A stretch of 64,000 nucleotides of DNA from a bacterium. GTDB taxonomy: Bacteria > Bacillota > Bacilli > Lactobacillales > Streptococcaceae. The first letter of the stretch is position 1. Each line of letters begins with the position of its first letter. The position numbers and the translations under genes were made by a program. The stretch spans positions 62,001-126,000 of the forward strand of contig CAJNCI010000001.1 of assembly GCA_905221215.1 (NCBI GenBank), in the 5' to 3' direction. The notes under the pieces are model-generated. The model did no database searches. It saw nothing but the letters and a program-made list of their open reading frames with translations, and was not told the DNA's origin. Positions 9,862 to 20,485 of this stretch are shown here, piece after piece.

Positions 9862-11586
9862 ATGAAACACCTATTATCTTACTTCAAACCCTACATCAAG
9901 GAATCAATTTTAGCACCCTTGTTCAAGCTACTAGAAGCTGTGTTTGAGCTCTTGGTTCCCATGGTGATTTCTGGGATTGTTGACCAATCCTTGCCCCAGA
10001 GAGATCAAGGGCATCTCTGGATGCAGATTGGTCTGCTCCTTATCTTTGCCGTGATTGGCGTTTTAGTGGCCTTGGTAGCTCAGTTTTATTCAGCCAAGGC
10101 TGCGGTTGGATTTGCCAAAGAACTGACAGACGACCTTTATCGTCATATTCTTTCCCTACCCAAGGATAGCAGAGACCGTTTGACAACTTCTAGCTTGGTC
10201 ACTCGCTTGACTTCGGATACCTATCAGATTCAGACTGGGATTAATCAATTTCTGCGTCTCTTTTTGCGAGCGCCTATTATCGTTTTTGGAGCCATTTTTA
10301 TGGCCTATCGAATCTCAGTTGAGCTGACTTTCTGGTTCTTAGTCATGGTTGTGATTTTGACAATCGTCATTGTAGGCCTCTCTCGACTGGTCAATCCTCT
10401 CTACAGCAGTCTCAGAAAGAAAACGGACCAATTGGTTCAGGAAACGCGCCAGCAATTACAAGGCATGCGGGTTATTCGTGCTTTTGGACAAGAAAAACGA
10501 GAGTTACAGATTTTTCAAACCCTTAACCAAGTCTATGCCAGATTGCAAGAAAAAACAGGTTTCTGGTCTAGTTTGTTAACACCTCTGACCTATCTGATTG
10601 TTAATGGAACTCTTCTCGTCATCATCTGGCAGGGCTATATTTCTATTCAAGGAGGTTTACTCAGTCAAGGTGCCCTAATTGCCCTTATCAACTACCTCTT
10701 GCAGATTTTAGTGGAATTGGTCAAGCTCGCCATGCTGATAAATTCCCTCAACCAGTCCTATATTTCAGCCAAGCGAATCGAGGAAGTCTTTGATGAAGAG
10801 CCAGAAGATATCCATTCAGAGTTAGAACAAAAGCAAGCTACCAGCGAGGAGGTTTTACAAGTCCAAGAATTGACCTTTACCTATCCAGATGCGGCTCAGC
10901 CTTCTTTGAGAGACATTTCTTTTGATATGAAGCAAGGGCAAATCCTTGGTATCATTGGGGGGACGGGTTCTGGTAAATCAAGCTTGGTACAAGTATTACT
11001 TGGTCTTTATCCAGCAGACCAGGGGAGCATTGACCTTTATCGAAGTGGGAGTAGTCCTCGTAATCTTGAGCAGTGGCGGTCTTGGATTGCCTATGTGCCC
11101 CAAAAGGTCGAACTATTTAAAGGAACTATTCGTTCCAACTTGACTTTGGGTTTAAATCAAGAATTGACTAATCAAGAACTTTGGCAGGCCTTGGAGATTG
11201 CGCAAGCTAAGGATTTTGTCAGTGATAAGGAAGGACTCTTGGATGCCACTGTTGAAGCAGGAGGGCGAAATTTCTCAGGTGGACAAAAACAAAGGCTGTC
11301 TATTGCACGTGCAGTCTTGCACCAAGCTCCATTTCTCATCCTAGATGATGCGACCTCGGCTCTCGACACCATCACCGAGTCCAAACTTTTGAAAGCAATT
11401 CGAGAAAACTTACCTAACACGAGCTTAATCTTGATTTCTCAACGGACTTCGACACTCCAGATGGCTGACAAGATTCTCCTCTTGGAAAAAGGTGAGCTCC
11501 TAGCTATCGGCAAGCACGAGGAATTGATGAAGACTAGTCAAGTCTATCGCGAAATCAATGCATCCCAACATGGAAAGGAGGACTAA
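9862..11586 (+). CDS. ABC exporter half-transporter, degenerate catalytic site subunit
   Basis: A 574-residue protein: six membrane helices (about 1-310) fused to an ATPase domain (about 340-570). Walker A is GGTGSGKSS and the signature FSGGQKQR is canonical, but Walker B reads FLILDDATSALD, with Asp where the catalytic Glu should be. The next gene has the complementary defect, so the two form an asymmetric heterodimer (family MsbA/BmrCD/PatAB). Substrate unknown; drugs, peptides or lipids are possible. RBS AGAAGGGA, coupled to the next gene by a one-base gap. Confidence 0.9.
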   Translation: MKHLLSYFKPYIKESILAPLFKLLEAVFELLVPMVISGIVDQSLPQRDQGHLWMQIGLLLIFAVIGVLVALVAQFYSAKAAVGFAKELTDDLYRHILSLPKDSRDRLTTSSLVTRLTSDTYQIQTGINQFLRLFLRAPIIVFGAIFMAYRISVELTFWFLVMVVILTIVIVGLSRLVNPLYSSLRKKTDQLVQETRQQLQGMRVIRAFGQEKRELQIFQTLNQVYARLQEKTGFWSSLLTPLTYLIVNGTLLVIIWQGYISIQGGLLSQGALIALINYLLQILVELVKLAMLINSLNQSYISAKRIEEVFDEEPEDIHSELEQKQATSEEVLQVQELTFTYPDAAQPSLRDISFDMKQGQILGIIGGTGSGKSSLVQVLLGLYPADQGSIDLYRSGSSPRNLEQWRSWIAYVPQKVELFKGTIRSNLTLGLNQELTNQELWQALEIAQAKDFVSDKEGLLDATVEAGGRNFSGGQKQRLSIARAVLHQAPFLILDDATSALDTITESKLLKAIRENLPNTSLILISQRTSTLQMADKILLLEKGELLAIGKHEELMKTSQVYREINASQHGKED

Positions 11587-11587
11587 T

Positions 11588-13336
11588 ATGAGACGACAAA
11601 CTGCAAACCAGACGCTCAAGCGTTTAGCCGTAGATTTAGCAAGCCATCCCTTCCTTCTTTTCCTAGCCTTTCTAGGAACTATTGCCCAAGTTGGCTTATC
11701 AATTTACCTACCTATCCTGATTGGGCAGGTCATCGACCAGGTCCTAGTGGCTGGTTCTTCACCAGTTTTTTGGCAGATTTTTATACAGATGATTTTGGTG
11801 GTCATAGGAAATACACTGGTACAATGGGCCAATCCTCTTCTTTATAATCGCCTAATCTTCTCTTATACCAAAGACTTGCGAGAGCGAATCATCCATAAGC
11901 TTCATCGTTTACCGATTGCTTTTGTGGATCGGCAAGGAAGTGGAGAGATGGTTAGTCGTGTGACCACAGATATAGAACAGTTGGCATCTGGCTTGACCAT
12001 GATTTTCAATCAATTTTTCATTGGTGTCTTGATGATTTTGGTTAGTATTCTAGCAATGCTCCAAATTCATCTCCTCATGACCCTCTTAGTCTTGCTGTTG
12101 ACGCCACTGTCTATGGTGATTTCACGCTTTATTGCCAAACGCTCCTATCATCTCTTCCAGAAGCAAACAGAGACGAGGGGCATTCAGACTCAGTTGATTG
12201 AAGAATCGCTTAGCCAGCAGACCATTATCCAGTCCTTTAATGCTCAGACAGAGTTTATCCAAAGACTGTATGAGGCGAATGACAACTACTCAGGCTATTC
12301 TCAGTCAGCCATCTTTTATTCTTCAACGGTCAATCCTTCGACTCGCTTTGTCAATGCACTCATTTATGCCCTTTTAGCTGGAGTAGGAGCTTATCGTATC
12401 ATGATGGGGTCCACCTTGACCATCGGTCGTTTAGTAACCTTTTTGAACTATGTTCAGCAATACACCAAGCCTTTTAATGATATTTCTTCAGTTCTAGCCG
12501 AATTGCAAAGTGCTCTGGCTTGTGCAGAGCGCGTCTATGCTGTCTTAGAAAGTCCTGAGGTGGCTGAAACAGGTAAGGAAGTCTTGACCAGTGACCAAGT
12601 CAAGGGAGGCATTTCCTTTAAACAGGTCTCTTTTGGCTACCATCCTGAAAAGATTTTGATTAAGGATTTGTCTATCGATATTCCAGCAGGTAGCAAGGTA
12701 GCCATCGTTGGTCCGACAGGTGCTGGAAAATCAACTCTTATCAATCTCCTCATGCGATTTTACCCTATTAATTCAGGAGATATCTTGCTGGACGGTCGTT
12801 CCATTTACGACTATACCCGAGCGTCATTGAGACAGCAGTTTGGCATGGTGCTCCAAGAAACCTGGCTCAAGCAAGGAACTATTCATGACAATATTGCCTT
12901 TGGCAATCCTGATGCCAGTCGGGAGCAAGTGATTGCTGTTGCAAAAGCAGCCAATGCAGACTTTTTCATCCAACAGTTGCCACAGGGATACGATACCAAG
13001 TTGGAAAATGCAGGAGAATCTCTCTCTGTCGGCCAAGCCCAGCTCTTGACCATCGCCCGAGTCTTTCTAGCTATCCCTAAGATTCTTATCTTAGACGAGG
13101 CGACTTCCTCCATCGATACACGGACAGAGGTGCTAGTACAGGATGCCTTTGCCAAACTCATGAAGGGGCGCACAAGCTTTATCATCGCCCACCGTTTGTC
13201 TACCATTCAAGATGCGGATTTGATTCTTGTCTTGGTAGACGGTGACATTGTGGAGCATGGTAACCATCATGACCTCATGGCTAGAAAGGGCAAGTATTAC
13301 CAAATGCAAAAAGCTACAGCTTTTAGCTCAGAATAA
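11588..13336 (+). CDS. ABC exporter half-transporter, catalytic subunit
   Basis: A 582-residue partner of the preceding exporter: six membrane helices (about 20-320), then ATPase with GPTGAGKST and Walker B KILILDEATSSID with the catalytic Glu intact. Its signature is SLSVGQAQL, not the usual LSGGQ. ATG 11588 follows AAAGGAGG; the in-frame ATG at 11558 lies inside the upstream gene and has no ribosome site. Terminator follows. In pneumococcus the same pair lies next to msrAB (from memory). Confidence 0.9.
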   Translation: MRRQTANQTLKRLAVDLASHPFLLFLAFLGTIAQVGLSIYLPILIGQVIDQVLVAGSSPVFWQIFIQMILVVIGNTLVQWANPLLYNRLIFSYTKDLRERIIHKLHRLPIAFVDRQGSGEMVSRVTTDIEQLASGLTMIFNQFFIGVLMILVSILAMLQIHLLMTLLVLLLTPLSMVISRFIAKRSYHLFQKQTETRGIQTQLIEESLSQQTIIQSFNAQTEFIQRLYEANDNYSGYSQSAIFYSSTVNPSTRFVNALIYALLAGVGAYRIMMGSTLTIGRLVTFLNYVQQYTKPFNDISSVLAELQSALACAERVYAVLESPEVAETGKEVLTSDQVKGGISFKQVSFGYHPEKILIKDLSIDIPAGSKVAIVGPTGAGKSTLINLLMRFYPINSGDILLDGRSIYDYTRASLRQQFGMVLQETWLKQGTIHDNIAFGNPDASREQVIAVAKAANADFFIQQLPQGYDTKLENAGESLSVGQAQLLTIARVFLAIPKILILDEATSSIDTRTEVLVQDAFAKLMKGRTSFIIAHRLSTIQDADLILVLVDGDIVEHGNHHDLMARKGKYYQMQKATAFSSE

Positions 13337-13364
13337 GCCTTTCTATTTTAAAATCTTATGAACG

Positions 13365-13392
13365 AAAAAAGTTGCCTTCGGGTGACTTTTTT
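13365..13392 (+). terminator. Terminator after the ABC exporter operon
   Basis: AAAAAAGTTGCC-ttcg-GGTGACTTTTTT, a stable UUCG-type tetraloop hairpin with a T-run. Confidence 0.9.
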
Positions 13393-13450
13393 GTTACAAT
13401 AGCTAGAAAAATTATTCACTGTAAATTGTCTTATAGAAAAGGAGCCTAGA

Positions 13451-14710
13451 ATGAAAGTCTATCAGCATGTAAATATCGTGACTTGTGACCAAGATTTCCA
13501 TGTTTATTTGGATGGTGTCTTAGCCGTTAAGGATTCTCAAATTGTCTATGTCGGTCAAGAGAAGTCAGAGATTTTAGAGCAAGCTGAGCAGATTATAGAC
13601 TATCAGGGAGCCTGGATTATGCCTGGATTGGTCAATTGCCATACTCATTCTGCTATGACAGGCTTGCGAGGAATTCGGGATGACAGTAATCTCCATGAAT
13701 GGCTCAATGACTATATCTGGCCAGCAGAAGCTGAGTTTACACCAGATATGACTACCAAGGCGGTCAAAGAAGCGCTGACAGAAATGCTCCAGTCAGGAAC
13801 AACAACCTTTAACGATATGTATAATCCCAATGGAGTGGAGATTGAGCAGATTTATCAGGCAGTCAAGGCTTCCAAGATGCGTTGTTATTTCTCACCGACC
13901 CTCTTTTCTTCAGAGGCAGAAACGACTGCTGAGACTATTACTAGAACTCGAGCTATTATCGAGACAATCATAGGATATGAAAATCCAAATGTCAAGGTGA
14001 TGGTGGCACCACATTCTCCCTACAGCTGTAGTAGAGACTTGCTGGAGAGAAGCCTAGATATGGCAAAAGAGCTGGATATTCCCATCCATATCCATGTGGC
14101 GGAGACCAAGGAGGAATCAGGAATTATCCTGAAACGATACGGCAAACGCCCCCTCGCCTTTCTAGAAGAACTGGGTTACTTAGATCATCCGTCTGTCTTT
14201 GCTCATGGGGTCGAATTAAATGAGAGAGAAATTGAACGCCTGGCAACTTCTCAAGTGGCTATCGCCCACAATCCTATCAGTAATCTCAAACTGACCTCAG
14301 GAATCGCTCCAATCATCCAACTGCAAAAAGTAGGAGTAGCAGTCGGAATTGCGACAGACTCGGTTGCTTCCAATAACAACCTAGACATGTTTGAGGAAGG
14401 ACGGACTGCAGCCCTTCTTCAGAAGATGAAAAGTGGAGACGCTAGCCAATTTCCTATCGAAACAGCTCTCAAGGCACTGACAATCGAAGGGGCTAAGGTC
14501 CTTGGAATGGAAAATCAGATAGGAAGTCTGGAAGTTGGTAAGCAAGCAGATTTTCTCGTTATTCAACCACAAGGAAAAATCCATCTCCAACCTCAGAAAA
14601 ATATGCTCTCTCACCTCGTTTATTCAGTCAAATCTAGTGATGTAGATGATGTTTATATCGCTGGAGAGCAGGTCGTTAGGCAAGGTCAAGTCCTGACAGT
14701 AGAACTTTAA
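13451..14710 (+). CDS. mtaD: Amidohydrolase, SAH/MTA deaminase type
   Basis: A 419-residue enzyme of the Atz/Trz branch of amidohydrolases. Metal ligands His64 and His66 in MPGLVNCHTHSAM, His in HIHVAET, the second His in FAHGVELN and Asp in ATDSVASNN are all there. Family members deaminate S-adenosylhomocysteine or methylthioadenosine to the inosine form. The exact substrate is inferred. RBS AAAAGGAGCC; TACAAT at 13395-13400 with TTGCCT 17 bases upstream may be its promoter, overlapping the preceding terminator. Confidence 0.85.
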   Translation: MKVYQHVNIVTCDQDFHVYLDGVLAVKDSQIVYVGQEKSEILEQAEQIIDYQGAWIMPGLVNCHTHSAMTGLRGIRDDSNLHEWLNDYIWPAEAEFTPDMTTKAVKEALTEMLQSGTTTFNDMYNPNGVEIEQIYQAVKASKMRCYFSPTLFSSEAETTAETITRTRAIIETIIGYENPNVKVMVAPHSPYSCSRDLLERSLDMAKELDIPIHIHVAETKEESGIILKRYGKRPLAFLEELGYLDHPSVFAHGVELNEREIERLATSQVAIAHNPISNLKLTSGIAPIIQLQKVGVAVGIATDSVASNNNLDMFEEGRTAALLQKMKSGDASQFPIETALKALTIEGAKVLGMENQIGSLEVGKQADFLVIQPQGKIHLQPQKNMLSHLVYSVKSSDVDDVYIAGEQVVRQGQVLTVEL

Positions 14711-14752
14711 AAGAAAAATCACGAAAAATTTTAAAAAAAGTTTGCAAAAATC

Positions 14753-14781
14753 TTGCATTCTTTTTTTAACTATGCTATACT
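14753..14781 (+). promoter_or_regulatory. Promoter of rplJ-rplL
   Basis: TTGCAT, 17 bases, TATACT, with an added TGC before the -10. Strong vegetative promoter upstream of the L10 leader. Confidence 0.85.
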
Positions 14782-14789
14782 TATATACG

Positions 14790-14945
14790 GTTTGAAAAAA
14801 CTGCCTAAGACAGTAGGGGAGCTTGACTCATAAATATCCTACCGAGGACAAAACGTATCATGTAAAAAGAAGCGTATTGTACTTTCGTGTCTAGGTTTGG
14901 GCGCGTTTTTCTTTTGGAAAAATTCCCCAAGCAAAATAATTACGG
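14790..14945 (+). ncRNA. Ribosomal protein L10 leader
   Basis: About 150 bases between promoter and rplJ hold the conserved CTGCCTAAGACAGTAGGGGA block followed by TCCTACCGAGG, the L10-L12 binding three-way junction known from Firmicutes. A GC-rich hairpin near GTGTCTAGGTTTGGGCGCG and a T-run can act as attenuator. Excess L10(L12)4 binds here and lowers expression of its own operon. Boundaries are approximate. Confidence 0.8.
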
Positions 14946-14959
14946 AGGTGAACACACTA

Positions 14960-15460
14960 ATGAGTGAAGCAATTATTGCTAAAAAAGCGGAACTAGTTGA
15001 CGTAGTAGCCGAAAAAATGAAAGCTGCTGCATCTATCGTCGTTGTAGACGCTCGTGGTTTGACAGTTGAGCAAGATACAGTTCTTCGTCGTGAGCTTCGT
15101 GGAAGCGAAGTTGAGTATAAAGTGATTAAAAACTCAATCTTGCGTCGTGCAGCTGAAAAAGCTGGTCTTGAAGATCTTGCATCTGTATTTGTTGGACCAT
15201 CTGCAGTAGCATTTTCTAACGAAGATGTTATCGCACCAGCGAAAATCTTGAACGATTTTGCTAAAGACGCTGAAGCACTTGAAATCAAAGGTGGTGCAAT
15301 CGAAGGCGCTGTCGCATCTAAAGAAGAGATTCTTGCTCTTGCAACTCTTCCAAACCGCGAAGGACTTCTTTCTATGCTCCTTTCTGTACTTCAAGCGCCA
15401 GTGCGCAACGTTGCTCTTGCAGTCAAAGCGGTTGCAGACAACAAAGAAGACGCAGCTTAA
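14960..15460 (+). CDS. rplJ: 50S ribosomal protein L10
   Basis: A 166-residue L10 that anchors L7/L12 dimers at the stalk base. The start [20 protein letters not shown] and internal [10 protein letters not shown] are typical; the C-terminal helix binds L12. ATG 14960 is set 9 bases behind GGAGGTG; an earlier in-frame ATG would run through the leader hairpin. Codon use is highly biased, as expected for a strongly expressed gene. rplL follows. Confidence 0.97.
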   Translation: MSEAIIAKKAELVDVVAEKMKAAASIVVVDARGLTVEQDTVLRRELRGSEVEYKVIKNSILRRAAEKAGLEDLASVFVGPSAVAFSNEDVIAPAKILNDFAKDAEALEIKGGAIEGAVASKEEILALATLPNREGLLSMLLSVLQAPVRNVALAVKAVADNKEDAA

Positions 15461-15532
15461 TCTTAAGCTACGCAGCGTAGCCTAGCTACAAAAAATATTA
15501 TAAATTTAAAAACATATTTGGAGGAAATAACA

Positions 15533-15901
15533 ATGGCATTGAACATTGAAAACATTATTGCTGAAATTAAAGAAGCTTCAATCCTTGAATTGAACGACCT
15601 TGTAAAAGCTATCGAAGAAGAATTTGGTGTAACTGCAGCTGCTCCTGTAGCTGTTGCTGCAGCTGGTGCTGCTGACGCTGGTGCTGCTAAAGATTCATTC
15701 GACGTTGAATTGACATCTGCAGGCGACAAAAAAGTTGGCGTTATCAAAGTTGTACGTGAAATCACAGGTCTTGGTCTTAAAGAAGCTAAAGAACTTGTTG
15801 ATGGTGCACCAGGTGTCATCAAAGAAGGTGTTGCAGCTGCAGAAGCTGAAGAACTTAAAGCTAAATTGGAAGAAGCTGGAGCTTCAGTTACTCTTAAATA
15901 A
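15533..15901 (+). CDS. rplL: 50S ribosomal protein L7/L12
   Basis: A 122-residue stalk protein that recruits translation GTPases. N-terminal dimerisation part [20 protein letters not shown], Ala-rich hinge (about 35-55), and C-terminal GTPase-binding domain ending [20 protein letters not shown]; an in-frame ATG 15 bases upstream gives a non-family extension. The 72-base gap from rplJ and shared leader indicate one operon. Confidence 0.97.
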   Translation: MALNIENIIAEIKEASILELNDLVKAIEEEFGVTAAAPVAVAAAGAADAGAAKDSFDVELTSAGDKKVGVIKVVREITGLGLKEAKELVDGAPGVIKEGVAAAEAEELKAKLEEAGASVTLK

Positions 15902-15936
15902 TAGAGCAACTACATTAGTAGCTTAAAAACATGATT

Positions 15937-15970
15937 AAACCGCTATTCTTAGGACTAGCGGTTTTTCTTT
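15937..15970 (+). terminator. Terminator of the rplJ-rplL operon
   Basis: AAACCGCTA / TAGCGGTTT stem with an AT loop, then TTCTTTTTG. Confidence 0.9.
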
Positions 15971-16082
15971 TTGTTCAAGAAGGGGCAAAAAGAGGGCTAG
16001 TATTCTTTAAAAGTGAGGAGAGTTAGATTGAAAGAATCATATTGGTAAATCGAAATGATGGATATTTTTTATCAAGTCATAA

Positions 16083-16098
16083 ATCGTTATCAAACGAT
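16083..16098. promoter_or_regulatory. Palindrome upstream of the MDR-TetR promoter
   Basis: ATCGTT-atca-AACGAT, six perfect pairs, five bases before the -35 box. Possible second regulator site; nothing else in the sequence names the binder. Confidence 0.4.
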
Positions 16099-16102
16099 AA
16101 TA

Positions 16103-16131
16103 TTGATTTTCTTACAAATTAAGAGTATAAT
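16103..16131 (+). promoter_or_regulatory. Promoter of the MDR-TetR operon
   Basis: TTGATT, 17 bases, TATAAT. Confidence 0.75.
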
Positions 16132-16140
16132 TTATAAAAA

Positions 16141-16154
16141 TGAGTGTTTACTCA
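16141..16154. promoter_or_regulatory. TetR-type operator
   Basis: TGAGTGTTTACTCA, a perfect five-pair palindrome at the expected transcription start, 9 bases after the -10. A TetR repressor is the second gene of this operon, so autorepression is the likely reading. Confidence 0.6.
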
Positions 16155-16182
16155 ATTTTTGTGAAATTAAGGAGTAAAGAAA

Positions 16183-17187
16183 ATGGTTGTTGAAGCAATA
16201 GAGTACAGTCGTTTCGGTAACGAAGAGGTTTTGGATTGGGTGAAGATCGACTCTCAAGCCTTGGATGTAAATCAAGTGAGAGTAGAAGTTCATGCTGTTG
16301 GTTTAAATCCTATTGATTATAAAACTTTTGAGGGAGCGAAACCCCTTCGATTTTTATCTTTTATGACGAAATTAAGGAAACCAAGTCGTTGGTTTGAATC
16401 TAAATCATCTTTATTTCCAAAAGGTGTGGGGAGAGATTTTTCTGGAGTCATTACAGAAGTTGGAAATGAAGTAACTAGGTTTTCAGTAAGGGATAAGGTG
16501 TTTGGAACAATGATTAGTGATCCTGGTTTGGGAACTAAGAGGGGAGCTTTAGCAACAGAAATTTGTGTCAATGAATCAGAAATTGTATTGAAACCAGAGA
16601 TGATCGATATGATTCACGCAGCTACTATGGGAGTAGCTGCTCTAACTGTGGGTGGGGCTTTTAGAAGAATCGGTTTAAATTCAAGAGATACTGTTGTTAT
16701 TTCAGCTGCAGCAGGAGGTATTGGAAGTATTGCAGTACAGTATGCAGTTGCTAAGGGGGCGACAGTGATTGGAATAGCAAGTAAGAAAAATGCAGAGTAT
16801 CTGAAATCTTTAGGTGCCATACCAGTAAGTTACGAAGAGAATATCAAGAAGGCTCTTCTATCAGCTAGTCCAAGGCCTATTACAAAATTTTTGGATTGTT
16901 ATGGATCTGATTATGTTAGATTGGCTTTTAGTTTAGGTTTGAAGGGAACATCTATTGGGACATTAGTACCTTCACCCTATGTTATGATAAAAGGTGCTCA
17001 GTTTACTGGTCCGAGACATTCCACATATGATGATTTTAGCACTTTAGCTGAAATGGTCTCAGACGGGAAGGTTCATCTGAAAATTGACCAAGTGTATGAC
17101 TTTTCTCTAAAGTCAGTTAGAGAAGCCTATCGTAGTCTGAAAATGGGACACAGTCGAGGCAAAAAAGTCGTAAAAGTAAGAGAGTAG
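16183..17187 (+). CDS. Zinc-independent MDR-family oxidoreductase (quinone reductase-like)
   Basis: A 334-residue medium-chain dehydrogenase/reductase. N-terminal GroES-like fold with VHAVGLNPIDYKTFEG, nucleotide domain with SAAAGGIGSIAVQYAVAKGA. The structural and catalytic zinc cysteines are missing, so it belongs to the quinone oxidoreductase side, using NADPH to reduce quinones or enals. RBS TTAAGGAG. It shares promoter and operator with the downstream TetR gene, suggesting a response to electrophilic or toxic compounds. Substrate is unknown. Confidence 0.85.
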   Translation: MVVEAIEYSRFGNEEVLDWVKIDSQALDVNQVRVEVHAVGLNPIDYKTFEGAKPLRFLSFMTKLRKPSRWFESKSSLFPKGVGRDFSGVITEVGNEVTRFSVRDKVFGTMISDPGLGTKRGALATEICVNESEIVLKPEMIDMIHAATMGVAALTVGGAFRRIGLNSRDTVVISAAAGGIGSIAVQYAVAKGATVIGIASKKNAEYLKSLGAIPVSYEENIKKALLSASPRPITKFLDCYGSDYVRLAFSLGLKGTSIGTLVPSPYVMIKGAQFTGPRHSTYDDFSTLAEMVSDGKVHLKIDQVYDFSLKSVREAYRSLKMGHSRGKKVVKVRE

Positions 17188-17203
17188 AAGAGAGGTGTTA
17201 GCG

Positions 17204-17848
17204 ATGGAAAGTTTAGAACAAAAGTATGCTCAGACGTTAGAAACTAGCAACTTGAGCTTAAAACAACGTCGAGTATTATTATCAAGCTTAAAATTATTCT
17301 CAGAAATTGGATTTGAAAATACAACGTCCAGCCTTATTGCCGAACGCGCTGGAGTGTCAGAAGGAACGGTTTTTAGTTACTTTAAAACAAAAGAAGGTAT
17401 TTTAGAAGCCATTTTATCTACTTTTCTAGAACAGGTTATTCCAGAAGTGATTGCGGATTTCTCAGAAAAGAAATTCACAGTAGATCAAGAAACTTTTCCC
17501 TTCTTTTTAAAAAGTATTGTTAGAGATAGGCTCTTTTTCATTCAGGAGAATCAAATGCATGTTAAAATTCTCTTGGGACGTTCTTTTATTGATAAAAATC
17601 TTTCTATCCAGTTAGGAAATATTATTGTTCAATCTATAATAGAACCAATTAGCCCTGTTTTGAATCAATTTAAAGAAAAAGGACTTATTCTAAATTGGTC
17701 AAATGAAAGAATTGTTCGTTACATATTAGCATTGAGTTTTTCTTATCTTATTCCCATGATGTTGAATGATGAAGGAACTATAAACATCAATGAAGCAGTT
17801 GATGAAATTGTTGAATGTTTGTCATCTGCCCTAATGAAAGTAAAATAA
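17204..17848 (+). CDS. TetR/AcrR-family regulator
   Basis: A 214-residue repressor. Helix-turn-helix about residues 20-60 (LFSEIGFENTTSSLIAERAG, then SEGTVFSYFKTKEGILEAIL), with a helical ligand domain after it. ATG 17204 is preferred over GTG 17195 because GAGAGG sits 5-8 bases before it. It lies 16 bases after the oxidoreductase and probably represses their common promoter through TGAGTGTTTACTCA. Confidence 0.88.
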   Translation: MESLEQKYAQTLETSNLSLKQRRVLLSSLKLFSEIGFENTTSSLIAERAGVSEGTVFSYFKTKEGILEAILSTFLEQVIPEVIADFSEKKFTVDQETFPFFLKSIVRDRLFFIQENQMHVKILLGRSFIDKNLSIQLGNIIVQSIIEPISPVLNQFKEKGLILNWSNERIVRYILALSFSYLIPMMLNDEGTININEAVDEIVECLSSALMKVK

Positions 17849-17862
17849 ATTCTGATGTTAAA

Positions 17863-17887
17863 ACTCACTGTTAATGGTGAGCTTTTT
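17863..17887 (+). terminator. Terminator after the TetR gene
   Basis: CTCAC / GTGAG stem followed by CTTTTTT. Confidence 0.7.
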
Positions 17888-17900
17888 TGAATCCAACATA

Positions 17901-17930
17901 AAAATCCCCAATCGGAGTGATTGAGGATTA
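17901..17930 (-). terminator. Terminator of gdhA
   Basis: On the minus strand AATCCTCAATC-actcc-GATTGGGGATTTTT, with a T-run facing away from gdhA. Confidence 0.85.
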
Positions 17931-17942
17931 AGCAAATGAATC

Positions 17943-19373
<1,431 letters not shown>

Positions 19374-19474
19374 CTAAAAATTCTATCAATTTAGTTTTAG
19401 GACTTTTTGAAAATCTATAAAAATACGAACGTTTTTCTTGGAAATGTCTTTCTAAAAGAGAAAATGTGAAAATA

Positions 19475-19483
19475 TGGTATAAT
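19475..19483 (+). promoter_or_regulatory. Extended -10 promoter of pyrDA
   Basis: TGGTATAAT 35 bases before the start codon; no clear -35. Confidence 0.6.
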
Positions 19484-19517
19484 ATTAGCAATAAAAGGAA
19501 TCCGGAGGATCAGAATC

Positions 19518-20453
19518 ATGGTATCAACGAAAACACAAATTGCTGGTTTTGAGTTTGACAATTGCTTGATGAATGCAGCAGGTGTAGCTTGTATGACGAT
19601 AGAGGAGCTGGAAGGAGTTAAAAACTCAGTGGCAGGAACCTTTGTCACTAAGACAGCGACCTTGGACTTTCGTCAGGGAAATCCTGAGCCACGCTATCAA
19701 GATGTTCCACTTGGTTCCATCAACTCTATGGGCTTGCCAAATAATGGCTTAGACTATTATTTGGATTATCTTTTGGATTTGCAGGAAAAAGAACCAAGCC
19801 GAACTTTTTTCCTATCTCTAGTTGGCATGTCTCCAGAGGAAACCCATACTATCTTGAAAAAAGTCCAAGAGAGTAACTTCCGTGGTCTGACTGAGCTAAA
19901 TCTTTCTTGCCCAAATGTTCCAGGAAAACCACAGATTGCCTATGATTTTGAGACAACAGACCGAATTTTATCAGAAGTATTTGCTTACTTTACCAAACCT
20001 CTTGGAATTAAGCTCCCACCATATTTTGACATTGTTCACTTTGATCAAGCGGCAGCTATTTTCAACAAGTATCCGCTCAAGTTTGTCAACTGCGTTAACT
20101 CTATCGGGAATGGCCTTTATATAGAAGATGAGTCTGTCGTTATTCGGCCTAAGAATGGTTTTGGTGGAATTGGTGGAGAATACATCAAACCGACTGCTCT
20201 AGCCAATGTTCATGCTTTTTATCAACGTTTAAATCCTCAAATCCAAATCATCGGAACAGGTGGAGTTCTGACTGGTAGAGATGCCTTTGAACATATCCTC
20301 TGTGGAGCCAGTATGGTGCAGGTGGGAACCACCCTTCACAAAGAAGGCGTCGGTGCTTTTGAACGTATTACCAATGAACTGAAAGCAATCATGGCTGAAA
20401 AAGGGTACGAAAGCCTAGAAGATTTCCGTGGGAAATTGTGCTATATCGATTAA
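19518..20453 (+). CDS. pyrDA: Dihydroorotate dehydrogenase, class 1A
   Basis: A 311-residue cytosolic FMN enzyme that uses fumarate to oxidise dihydroorotate. The catalytic cysteine lies in [13 protein letters not shown], the mark of class 1 enzymes, and there is no electron-transfer partner (pyrK) gene nearby, fitting class 1A. FMN-binding [14 protein letters not shown] is near the C-terminus. RBS CCGGAGGA. holA follows 32 bases later. Confidence 0.93.
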   Translation: MVSTKTQIAGFEFDNCLMNAAGVACMTIEELEGVKNSVAGTFVTKTATLDFRQGNPEPRYQDVPLGSINSMGLPNNGLDYYLDYLLDLQEKEPSRTFFLSLVGMSPEETHTILKKVQESNFRGLTELNLSCPNVPGKPQIAYDFETTDRILSEVFAYFTKPLGIKLPPYFDIVHFDQAAAIFNKYPLKFVNCVNSIGNGLYIEDESVVIRPKNGFGGIGGEYIKPTALANVHAFYQRLNPQIQIIGTGGVLTGRDAFEHILCGASMVQVGTTLHKEGVGAFERITNELKAIMAEKGYESLEDFRGKLCYID

Positions 20454-20485
20454 ATGAATTAAAAAGTCAGAAGAAAGGAGAGAAG

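Noticed and set aside
15134..15394. Antisense frames in rplJ, rplL, gdhA and other strongly biased genes
   Set aside because: Codon bias of the sense gene removes stops on the other strand; no ribosome sites.
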